From: Amycolatopsis pittospori
GTDB taxonomy: Bacteria; Actinomycetota; Actinomycetes; Mycobacteriales; Pseudonocardiaceae
Reading direction: 5' to 3'
DNA: 64,000 bases
Assembly (NCBI RefSeq): GCF_013870525.1
Contig: NZ_JACBXD010000045.1
Span: 1 to 64,000 of the forward strand
A model generated the notes under the pieces. The model was not told the origin of the DNA and did no database searches. It worked only from the letters and a program-made list of their open reading frames with translations. The first letter of the stretch is position 1; each line of letters begins with the position of its first letter. The translations under genes were made by a program, and so were the position numbers. This document shows, piece by piece, positions 36,624 through 43,734 of the stretch.

Positions 36624-37252
36624 GGTTCACCGGAACCGACCGGCTGGTGTTCGCCGGCGACTCGATCACCGATTCCAGCCGCGACCGCGAAGACCCGGCA
36701 TCGCTCGGAAAGGGCTATGTCCGGGAGATCGCGGACCGGCTGTGTGGTGGACCCGAGGTGATCAACAAGGGGCTCAACGGCAACCGGATCTACGACCTCG
36801 AAGCCCGGTGGACCACCGACGTCCTCGCGCTTCGGCCGACCGTGCTGACCATGAAGATCGGCATCAACGACACCTGGCGGACGTTCGACCGGAATCTGCC
36901 GAGCCCGATCGGGAAGTTCCGCGCGGCCTACCGCCGGCTGCTGGCGGGCGCGCGGCACCATCTCCCGGCCGATCTGTACGTCATCACGCCGTTCCTGCTG
37001 CCGGTGGAACCGGAGCAGCGCGAGTGGCTCGAAGACCTCGCACCCCGTATCGACGTCGCGCTCGAAGTGGCCACCGAATTCGGCGCGCATACGATCCGGG
37101 CGGATCTGTTCATGCCGGAAGCCGCGGCCGAGCACGGGGCGGCGGCCCTCGCCCCGGACGGCGTCCACCCCAGCCCCCTGGGGCACCGCCTGCTCGCCGA
37201 GGCCTGGCTTAAGGCGGCAGGTGTGCCGGTCAGCGAGAACTCGCGGCCATAA
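36620..37252 (+). CDS. SGNH/GDSL hydrolase
   Basis: 210 residues from GTG 36620. All SGNH blocks are visible: GDSIT with Ser15, GLNGNRI (about 51-57), IGINDTW (about 78-84) and DGVHPSPLGH near 186. No signal peptide, so cytoplasmic. Such enzymes commonly remove acetyl groups from oligosaccharides, which would fit processing of an acetylated polymer. The frame extends further upstream but that region is the isomerase gene in another frame. Confidence 0.9.
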   Translation: MRFTGTDRLVFAGDSITDSSRDREDPASLGKGYVREIADRLCGGPEVINKGLNGNRIYDLEARWTTDVLALRPTVLTMKIGINDTWRTFDRNLPSPIGKFRAAYRRLLAGARHHLPADLYVITPFLLPVEPEQREWLEDLAPRIDVALEVATEFGAHTIRADLFMPEAAAEHGAAALAPDGVHPSPLGHRLLAEAWLKAAGVPVSENSRP

Positions 37253-37317
37253 CCGATACAGTTGCCTCGGTGAACCGGACCGCCATCGGATCCGTGTGAT
37301 CTCCAAAAGGGGGCGGC

Positions 37318-38634
37318 GTGACGCGAGAAGACGAGCTCATCGCGGGCCGCTACCGGCTGGAGCGCCAGGTCGGCCGCGGCGCGATGGGCGTGGTGTGGCG
37401 GGCGCGGGACGAACGGCTGAACCGGACGGTCGCACTCAAACAGTTGCTGCCGGACACCTCGCCCGACGACGCCGCCCAGTTCCGGTCGATCGTGCGCGCG
37501 ATGCGCGAGGCCCGGGTCGCCGCGCGGCTCAAGCATCCGCACGCCGTCACCGTGTACGACGTCGCCGAGCAGGACGGAACCCCGTTCCTGGTCATGGAAT
37601 TCCTGCCGTCACGGCCACTGACCCAGCTCCTCGACGACGGTCCGCTCCCGGCGGGCCGGGTCGCGGAACTCGGCGCGCAGATCGCCTCGGCGCTGGCCGC
37701 CGCCCATGAGGACGGGATCCTGCATCGCGACGTCACGCCCAACAACGTCCTGATCACCGAGGACGGTACGGCGAAGATCGCCGACTTCGGGCTTTCGCAC
37801 GCGACGGGCGAAGGGACCATGACCGGCGGCGGGCTCGTCGTCGGGACTCCGGCGTTCCTCTCCCCCGAGGTCGCCGACGGCGAAGAACCCGGCTACCCGT
37901 CGGATGTGTTCTCCCTCGGTTCCACGCTTTACACCGCCTTGGAGGGCGCGCCGCCGTTCGGCAGCGACGGCAACCAGATCGCGCTCCTCAAACGGGTCGC
38001 GCGCGGGGAGATCACCGTACCGCGGAACACCGGTCCGCTCGCGGACGTCCTTTCGCGGTTGCTCCGAAGGGATCCGCGGGAACGGCCCACCATGGCCGAG
38101 GCCGAGCGGATGCTCGCCGCCGTCGCCGACGGACGTCCGGCGATCCTGTCCGGGACGAAACGGCTTCCCGCTCCCCCTCGTCGTTCGCGGTTGCCGTTCG
38201 CCATCGCCGGCGGCCTGGCCGTGGCGGGCGTCGTCCTGGCCGGGATCCTGCTCTTCGACGGCGATCCGCCCGCGGAGTCGGTCGCTTCCCCTCCAGTCGC
38301 GGAGAAAACGACCGCGCCCGTGGAGAAACCGGTGTGCGAGGCCCGCTACGAGGTCACCAACCGCTGGCCCGGCGGCTCCGAGATCCGCGTCTCCGTGCGC
38401 AACGCCCAGGCCACCCGGCTCACCGGCTGGGAGGTCAGCTGGACCCTGCCGCCCGGAACGCGGATCGCCAACCTGTGGAACGGTTCCCTCGTGCAGGACG
38501 GCGACCGGGTGCGGGTTTCGGAACTCGACTGGAACGCGGTCCTGCCCGCGGGCGGGACGACCACGTTCGGCTTCATCGCGACGGTCGAGGGCGAGGGCGG
38601 GGACACGCCTGTCGCGGCGTGCCGGAGTTCCTAG
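37318..38634 (+). CDS. Transmembrane Ser/Thr kinase with external CBM2-like domain
   Basis: 438 residues. Kinase domain about 10-265: glycine loop GRGAMG (19-24), Lys41 (VALKQL), HRD at 137-139 (HRDVTPNN), DFG at 157-159 and APE-like SPE near 183. Membrane helix about 292-314 (FAIAGGLAVAGVVLAGILLF). The external part runs about 340-436 and has the CBM2 pattern: Cys near both ends, YEVTNRW, GWEVSW, LWNGSL, LDWNAVLPAGGTTTFGF. CBM2 binds cellulose, xylan or chitin, so this may be a polysaccharide-sensing kinase. GTG start with AAAAGGGGG upstream. Substrates are unknown. Confidence 0.92.
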   Translation: MTREDELIAGRYRLERQVGRGAMGVVWRARDERLNRTVALKQLLPDTSPDDAAQFRSIVRAMREARVAARLKHPHAVTVYDVAEQDGTPFLVMEFLPSRPLTQLLDDGPLPAGRVAELGAQIASALAAAHEDGILHRDVTPNNVLITEDGTAKIADFGLSHATGEGTMTGGGLVVGTPAFLSPEVADGEEPGYPSDVFSLGSTLYTALEGAPPFGSDGNQIALLKRVARGEITVPRNTGPLADVLSRLLRRDPRERPTMAEAERMLAAVADGRPAILSGTKRLPAPPRRSRLPFAIAGGLAVAGVVLAGILLFDGDPPAESVASPPVAEKTTAPVEKPVCEARYEVTNRWPGGSEIRVSVRNAQATRLTGWEVSWTLPPGTRIANLWNGSLVQDGDRVRVSELDWNAVLPAGGTTTFGFIATVEGEGGDTPVAACRSS

Positions 38635-39641
38635 CGGCTCGTGGATTCCCGTGCGTTGAGCCGCACGGGTACCTCGATCCGGCTTTCGGCGGCGCCGCCT
38701 TCGATGAGGTCCATCAGGGCGGTGGCCGCGCGGCCACCCACCTCGCGGGGGTGGACGAACATGCCGGTCACCCGCGGTGAGGTGAGCAGCAGCGAACCGC
38801 TGTCCACCGCGCTGCAGATGCCGAGTTCGCCCGGTACCGCGATCCGGCGGCGCCGGGCTTCGTGGAGGACGCCGAGCGCGAGGTTCTCCGACGTCGTGAA
38901 GACGGCGTCCGGGCAGATCGGCCGTCCGAGGAGTCTGTCCAGCGCCTCGGCGGTGCCCTCGGTGGTCGGCGGCTCGTCGATCTCGACCACCACGGGCTCC
39001 AGGCCGCGGTCGCCGGCCCACTCCGTGTAGCCCGCGACGAGATCCGCCGCGTAGGAGCGGCCGGTGTCGGTGGTGATCATCGCGGGACGCTCGTATCCGT
39101 TGTCCGCGAGGTGATCCAGCATCAGCCTGGCCGCCGCGACGAGGTCGTTGTCGACGATGACCGGGACGGGGCACGGTGCCGCCATCGGACGGCCCGTGGT
39201 CACCAGCGGGCGGTCGCGGCACCAACCGGTGGCGAAGAACGGTTCGTCGCCGCGGGGGTCCACGAGGATGGCGCCGTCGACGGCGAACGCGTTCAGCCGC
39301 TCGAGGTCCGCGTCCGGCGGGGTCAGCAACAGACCGTAGGACCGTTTCGACGCGGCTTCCGCTGCCCCATTGAGGACTTCGAGGAAGTAGTCCGAGTTGG
39401 GCACGAGCGCGCAGGCGCTACTCGCGTCGACCGAGTTCGCGAGCTGGATCGCCAGCGTGCGGCTGCGCCGGGTGACCAGTTGCTGTGCGTGGACGCTGGC
39501 CTGATAGCCGAGGTCCGCGGCCGCCTGAGCGACACGGCGCCGCGTGTCCTCCGAGATCCGGCCCTGCCCACTGAGCACATGGGACACCGTGGTGATCGAG
39601 ACCCCCGCGGCGGCGGCGACGTCACGGATGGTCGGCGACAC
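38631..39641 (-). CDS. LacI family regulator
   Basis: 336 residues from GTG 39641. Helix-turn-helix MSPTIRDVAAAAGVSITTVS at 1-20 plus SHVLSGQGRISEDTRRRVAQ, then the sugar domain. The sugar domain is atypical near its start (ALVPNSDYFLEVLNGAAEAA), close to the MSMEG-like repressors of unknown ligand. It lies two bases after the flavoprotein gene in the same direction and probably forms an operon with it. The 46-nt palindrome at 40295 is a likely operator. It overlaps the kinase stop by four bases, convergently. Confidence 0.9.
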   Translation of the reverse strand: MSPTIRDVAAAAGVSITTVSHVLSGQGRISEDTRRRVAQAAADLGYQASVHAQQLVTRRSRTLAIQLANSVDASSACALVPNSDYFLEVLNGAAEAASKRSYGLLLTPPDADLERLNAFAVDGAILVDPRGDEPFFATGWCRDRPLVTTGRPMAAPCPVPVIVDNDLVAAARLMLDHLADNGYERPAMITTDTGRSYAADLVAGYTEWAGDRGLEPVVVEIDEPPTTEGTAEALDRLLGRPICPDAVFTTSENLALGVLHEARRRRIAVPGELGICSAVDSGSLLLTSPRVTGMFVHPREVGGRAATALMDLIEGGAAESRIEVPVRLNARESTSR

Positions 39642-39643
39642 GG

Positions 39644-40288
39644 TCAGGCCTCCACGGGCGGTCCCCAGACGCGGTTCGGCCGGTCGGTGTCCAGCCGATA
39701 GTCGGTGACATGGGCGTCGCCCAGCCTACGGCCGAGATCCGCCGCGGCCTCCAGTGGCCGGGCGGGATCGCGGGCCACCTCGCCCCGGCTGTTGCCGATG
39801 CCGACCACGACACCGGTGAGGTCCTGGCGGAGATAACGGGTGAGTTCCTGGAACTGGGCTTCGAGTCCGGCGGTCGCGCCCCGGTAGCTCTCCTCGCACG
39901 AGATCACCACGGCCGCGCGCTTGTTCATCAGCCCCGGGACGACCTCGCCGGTATGCGGTGAACTGCCGGACGTGTAGCAGAAAAGCCGGTCGAAGAACGA
40001 TTTCAGGCGACCGGTCATGCCGTACCAGTGCAGCGGTGTCGCGTAGACGATCGCGTCCGCCGGGAGCACGTGATCGAACAGCAGCCGCTCGTAGCCGTCG
40101 GCGATACCGCAGGAGCGGTCACTCAGCCGGCAACCGCGGCAATCCCCCAGCGGTGCTTCGACGAAGTCGTCGAGATGGACGAAGTCGATCGTGTGACCGG
40201 CTTCCTCCGCTCCCTTGGCCAGCGACTGGGCGAGCGCCCAGGAGTTTCCTTCACGGCGCGGGCTCGAACTGAGCACCAGGACCTTCAC
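39644..40288 (-). CDS. NADPH-dependent FMN reductase/flavodoxin-like oxidoreductase
   Basis: 214 residues from GTG 40288 (VKVLVLSSSPRREGNSWALA). The FMN-binding loop is SSSPRREGNS at about 8-17. A Cys-rich GDCRGCRLSDRSCGIADG follows at about 48-65, typical of the multimeric flavodoxin WrbA-like reductases (iron-sulfur flavoprotein group). ATPLHWYGMTGRLKSFFDRL is the dimer/FMN region. GGGGAG lies upstream of the GTG. It may reduce quinones or nitro compounds. The 46-nt palindrome lies immediately before the start. Confidence 0.88.
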   Translation of the reverse strand: MKVLVLSSSPRREGNSWALAQSLAKGAEEAGHTIDFVHLDDFVEAPLGDCRGCRLSDRSCGIADGYERLLFDHVLPADAIVYATPLHWYGMTGRLKSFFDRLFCYTSGSSPHTGEVVPGLMNKRAAVVISCEESYRGATAGLEAQFQELTRYLRQDLTGVVVGIGNSRGEVARDPARPLEAAADLGRRLGDAHVTDYRLDTDRPNRVWGPPVEA

Positions 40289-40294
40289 GTGGTT

Positions 40295-40340
40295 CTCCCC
40301 GGAGAGACTGCTAAAACGCTTTTGCAGTCTCTCCGGGGAG
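40295..40340. promoter_or_regulatory. 46-nt palindrome with LacI-like core
   Basis: Perfect 17-bp arms (CTCCCCGGAGAGACTGC at 40295-40311 with 40324-40340) enclose a 12-nt loop. Across the centre, TGCTAAAACGCTTTTGCA (40309-40326) is itself a near-palindrome with a central CG, as in LacI family sites. It overlaps the ribosome-binding region of the flavoprotein gene, so it could act as operator or as an mRNA hairpin. Confidence 0.7.
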
Positions 40341-40364
40341 GTTTCACCTGTCAAGCGACCGAGG

Positions 40365-41069
40365 TCAGGCGACCTTGGCGGCAGCCGCGAGGACGACCTC
40401 CGCGACGACGTCCGGCCGCGAAACCGACACGGCGTGCGAAGCGTCGACCCGGGTGACCTCCGAACCGGCGCGCTCGCTCATGAACGCCTGCGCGGCGGCG
40501 GGGATCGCGTGGTCCTGCTCGGCGATCAGTGCCCACGACGGCACGTTCTTCCACGCCGGCTCGCCGTCGAACGGCGTGCCCAGCGCGGCCTCGGTGACCG
40601 GACGCTGGGTGACCGCCATGACGTCGGCGATCTCCGCGGGGACGTCGGCGGCGAACACGTCCGAGAAGTTCTCGGGCTTGATCGACAGCTCACCCTGCGC
40701 GGCGAGGACGTTGGTGGTGTCCGGGCCGAGCTTGCCGCCTTCGAAGCGGCCGGACAGCTCGAACACGCTCTCCCCCGCCTCCGGCTGGAAAGCGGCGATG
40801 TAGACGAGCGCCTTCACGTTCGGCGCGGTGGCGGCCGCGCGGCTGATCACCACGCCGCCGTAGGAGTGCCCGGCCAGCACCACGGGGCCGTCCACGCCGT
40901 TGACGACGTCCGCGACGTAAGCGGCGTCGGACTCGATCCCACGCAGCGGGTTCGACGCCGCGAGCACCCGATAGCCCTGCTCACGCAGCTTCGGGACGAC
41001 GCCGTTCCAGCTCGACGAGTCGGCGAAAGCACCGTGGACCAGGACGATGGTGGGCTTCTGGTTGGTCAT
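40365..41069 (-). CDS. Alpha/beta hydrolase
   Basis: 234 residues from ATG 41069 (AAGGAGCAACC upstream). The oxyanion region is VLVHGAFADSSSW (about 10-22), the nucleophile Ser in LAGHSYGGVV near 75, the acidic residue in ALIAEQDHAIP near 185 and His in DASHAVSVS near 215. It resembles the EstC/salicylate-esterase-like hydrolases of plant and bacterial origin. It is divergent from a TetR gene, with matching repeats upstream of each. The substrate is unknown. Confidence 0.9.
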   Translation of the reverse strand: MTNQKPTIVLVHGAFADSSSWNGVVPKLREQGYRVLAASNPLRGIESDAAYVADVVNGVDGPVVLAGHSYGGVVISRAAATAPNVKALVYIAAFQPEAGESVFELSGRFEGGKLGPDTTNVLAAQGELSIKPENFSDVFAADVPAEIADVMAVTQRPVTEAALGTPFDGEPAWKNVPSWALIAEQDHAIPAAAQAFMSERAGSEVTRVDASHAVSVSRPDVVAEVVLAAAAKVA

Positions 41070-41092
41070 GGTTGCTCCTTCAGAGCTGGAGA

Positions 41093-41182
41093 GAATGATC
41101 GGTCTTTCTGCTTGAACAGTGCCCGCCCGCGAGGTCTTCCACAACGTGATGAACACGACCTAGTGGAATGACTGTTCTTTCT
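41093..41182. promoter_or_regulatory. Twin direct-repeat operators for the TetR/hydrolase pair
   Basis: Two direct copies of GAATGAYYGKTCTTTCT lie at 41093-41109 and 41166-41182, identical at 14 of 17 positions. One is adjacent to each divergent start. The spacing (73 bp, about seven helical turns) is compatible with one TetR dimer at each. They are the only strongly repeated motif in this 126-bp region. Confidence 0.55.
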
Positions 41183-41195
41183 CTATAGTTGAGTA

Positions 41196-41756
41196 ATGAC
41201 GACTATCGACCGGGACGTGCACCCGAAGATCCGGCTGCTCGAAACCGCGTCGCGACTGTTCTACGCCGAGGGCATCCACGCCGTCGGAGTGGAGCGCCTG
41301 GTCTCCGAAGCGGCGGTGACCAGGGCGACCTTCTACCGCCACTACCCCACCAAGGACGACCTCGTCGCCGCGTACCTGCGCACCACGAGCGAGCGGATCC
41401 GCGAGGGCGTCGGCGCGGTGACGCAGGACAAACCCGCCCGTGAAGCGCTGCTCGCCGCACTGGGCATCATCGGCGACCGGACCCTCGACGACGACTTCCG
41501 CGGCTGCCAGTTCCTCAACGCCGCCGCCGAGTACCCGGACCCCGCACACCAGGTCCGCCAGGTGATCGACGACCACCGCGAGTGGTTCTTCGGCGTGCTT
41601 CGCGACCTGGCGCGCGACGCGGGACATGCCGACCCCGCGCACGCCGCACGAGCACTGGTCCTGCTTCGCGACGGCGCGCTCCATGGCGGAAACCTCGACG
41701 ACCCCGCGACGGTGCGCGAAACCCTGCGCCGGGCCGTGGTCGACGTCGTCGCCTGA
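41196..41756 (+). CDS. TetR family regulator
   Basis: 186 residues. Helix-turn-helix within residues 10-55 (ETASRLFYAEGIHAVGVERL, VTRATFYRHYPTKDDLVAAY). The ligand domain contains a conserved GCQFLNAAAEYPDP, seen in a subgroup that senses aromatic or electrophilic compounds. Gene is divergent from the alpha/beta hydrolase and presumably represses it. Confidence 0.9.
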   Translation: MTTIDRDVHPKIRLLETASRLFYAEGIHAVGVERLVSEAAVTRATFYRHYPTKDDLVAAYLRTTSERIREGVGAVTQDKPAREALLAALGIIGDRTLDDDFRGCQFLNAAAEYPDPAHQVRQVIDDHREWFFGVLRDLARDAGHADPAHAARALVLLRDGALHGGNLDDPATVRETLRRAVVDVVA

Positions 41757-41800
41757 CCGCACAGCGCGCTCCGGTCAGGCGGTCGCGACGGAACGAAGGC

Positions 41801-41926
41801 GTGACTCGCGTGATCAGGGACGTGACTCGCGTGCCTGGAAGCCGCACTCGGGTCCACGGCGTCCGAGCACGCGAGATCCGCCTTCAAGCACACGAGATCC
41901 GTCTCGGAGTACGCGAGTGCGGCGTC
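41801..41926. repeat. Array of six 21-nt units
   Basis: The 348-bp gap before the aryl-CoA ligase contains six consecutive 21-nt units. Each carries a 9-nt core at the same position: ACTCGCGTG, ACTCGCGTG, ACTCGGGTC, then GCACGCGAG, GCACACGAG and GTACGCGAG (the last three are the core's near reverse complements). The remainder of the gap, about 41927-42104, shows no gene; GAGGAGCGGCG at its end is the ligase ribosome binding site. Confidence 0.75.
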
Positions 41927-42104
41927 GCGTCACCCAGGCCACCAACTCGAAACCGGGTCCGGTCAGCCCGCGCGTACGGCGACGGACCTGATCCGTATCC
42001 CTCATCCGGCATCGCCGTCACGGGCAAGACATAGCGTCTTCTCGACGGTCGTAACAAGTGCTACCTTCGCGTGGGAGGGGGCACTGCCGGACCGAGGAGC
42101 GGCG

Positions 42105-43688
42105 ATGAGGCTTTCTCCCAGCGCACACGTCGACGCGTTCTGCCGCGACCGGCTTCCGCCCGCCGAGCAGTGGCCACGGCTGGAATTCGCCCTGCCGGAA
42201 CTGCGCTATCCCGACAGGCTGAACGCCGCGACCGCGTTACTCGACGACACCATCGCGCGCTTCGGCGCGGATCGGCCTTGCCTGTCGTCACCGACGGACA
42301 CGTGGACGTACGGGGACGTACTCGCCCGCGCCAACCGGATAGCGCACGTCCTCGTCACCGATTTCGGCGTGGTCCCCGGCAACCGCGTCCTGCTGCGCGG
42401 CACCAACACACCGTGGCTCGCGGCGGCGTGGCTGGCCGTGCTCAAGGCGGGCGCGGTGGCCGTCACCACGATGCCGATGCTGCGGCGGACCGAACTCGAC
42501 AAGATCGTCGACCGCGCCCAGCCCGCGTTGGCCCTGTGCGACGAACGCCTGCTGGACGAACTCCCGCCGGACCTGCCCGTCGTGTCCTACGGACCGGACC
42601 TCGCCGCTCGTTCGGAACGGCATCCGGAGATTTTCGCCGACGTCCCGACCGCGGCGGACGACGTCGCGTTGCTCGCCTTCACCTCCGGCACGACAGGCTC
42701 GCCGAAGGCGACCATGCACTTCCACCGCGACCTGCTCGCGATCGCGGACACGTTCTCTCGGCACCTTGTACGCCCGGTCTCCGACGATCTCTTCTGCGGC
42801 ACGCCACCGCTGGCCTTCACCTTCGGCCTCGGTGGCTTGGTGATCTTTCCGCTGCGCGCCGGAGCGGCGACGCTGCTGATCGAACGCGCCACCCCGGCGG
42901 AGCTCGCGGGGATCGTGGCCGCGAAGGGTGTCACCGTGCTGTTCACCGCCCCGACCGCGTATCGCGCGATCCTGAACTCCGGCGACGGACGTCTTCTCGC
43001 CGGCGTGCGCCGGGCGGTCTCGGCGGGTGAATCGCTACCCGCTCCCGTGGCCGAGCAGTACCGGGAGGTCGTCGGGAGGCCCCTCATCGACGGCCTCGGC
43101 AGCACCGAAATGCTGCACGTGTTCATCTCCGCCGCCGACGCGGACGCCCGTCCGGGCGCGACCGGGAAGGTGGTGCCCGGCTACCGGGCCGCCGTCCTCG
43201 ACATCGACGGCAAGCCGGTCCCCGACGGCACGCCCGGTTTCCTCGCCGTGCGAGGCCCCACCGGCTGCCGCTATCTCGAAGACCCGCGCCAGCGCGACTA
43301 TGTGCGCGACGGCTGGAACATCACGGGCGACACCTACGTCCGGGACGCCGACGGGTACTTCAGCTTCGTCGCACGGAGCGACGACATGATCATCTCTTCG
43401 GGCTACAACATCGCCGCCCCTGAGGTCGAGGAAGTACTGCTCACACATCCCGACGTCGAGGAATGCGCGGTGATCGGGACGCCCGACCAGGATCGCGGCT
43501 CGATCGTGACGGCGTTCGTCGTACTGCGGTCCGGCACTCCCGACGGCCCCGAGGTCGCGCGGGCACTGCAGGAGCACGCGAAAGCCACGGCGGCGCCGTA
43601 CAAGTACCCGCGGCGTGTCCGGTTCATCGAAGCGTTGCCGCGGAACGCGAGCGGGAAACTGCAGCGATACCTGTTGCGGGAGTTGTGA
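42105..43688 (+). CDS. Aryl-CoA ligase, 2-aminobenzoate/benzoate-CoA ligase-like
   Basis: 527 residues, ANL adenylating superfamily. AMP-binding P-loop TSGTTGSPK at 193-201, adenine motif DGLGSTEML near 340, hinge DMIISSGYNIAAPEVEE and the catalytic Lys in NASGKLQR near the C-terminus. The N-terminal HVDAFCRDRLPPAEQWPRLE and YPDRLNAATALLDD match the benzoate/2-aminobenzoate-CoA ligase group. It would activate an aromatic acid to its CoA thioester. The partner ring-degradation genes are not adjacent, so the exact acid is unknown. Confidence 0.88.
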   Translation: MRLSPSAHVDAFCRDRLPPAEQWPRLEFALPELRYPDRLNAATALLDDTIARFGADRPCLSSPTDTWTYGDVLARANRIAHVLVTDFGVVPGNRVLLRGTNTPWLAAAWLAVLKAGAVAVTTMPMLRRTELDKIVDRAQPALALCDERLLDELPPDLPVVSYGPDLAARSERHPEIFADVPTAADDVALLAFTSGTTGSPKATMHFHRDLLAIADTFSRHLVRPVSDDLFCGTPPLAFTFGLGGLVIFPLRAGAATLLIERATPAELAGIVAAKGVTVLFTAPTAYRAILNSGDGRLLAGVRRAVSAGESLPAPVAEQYREVVGRPLIDGLGSTEMLHVFISAADADARPGATGKVVPGYRAAVLDIDGKPVPDGTPGFLAVRGPTGCRYLEDPRQRDYVRDGWNITGDTYVRDADGYFSFVARSDDMIISSGYNIAAPEVEEVLLTHPDVEECAVIGTPDQDRGSIVTAFVVLRSGTPDGPEVARALQEHAKATAAPYKYPRRVRFIEALPRNASGKLQRYLLREL

Positions 43689-43734
43689 GGCGTCAGCGAA
43701 CCCTCATCGCCACTCAAGGCCGGCCCGCCTCAGG

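Noticed and set aside
34723-36669. A 648-codon minus-strand open frame across LacI and isomerase genes
   Set aside because: Arg-rich, no domain, overlaps three well-supported plus-strand genes.
39644-40354. Longer flavoprotein starting at 40354
   Set aside because: The extra 22 residues would be encoded by the 46-nt palindrome; homology and the ribosome binding site support 40288.
41801-41926. CRISPR array
   Set aside because: Units are contiguous with no spacers, cores are inverted halfway, and no cas gene is nearby.
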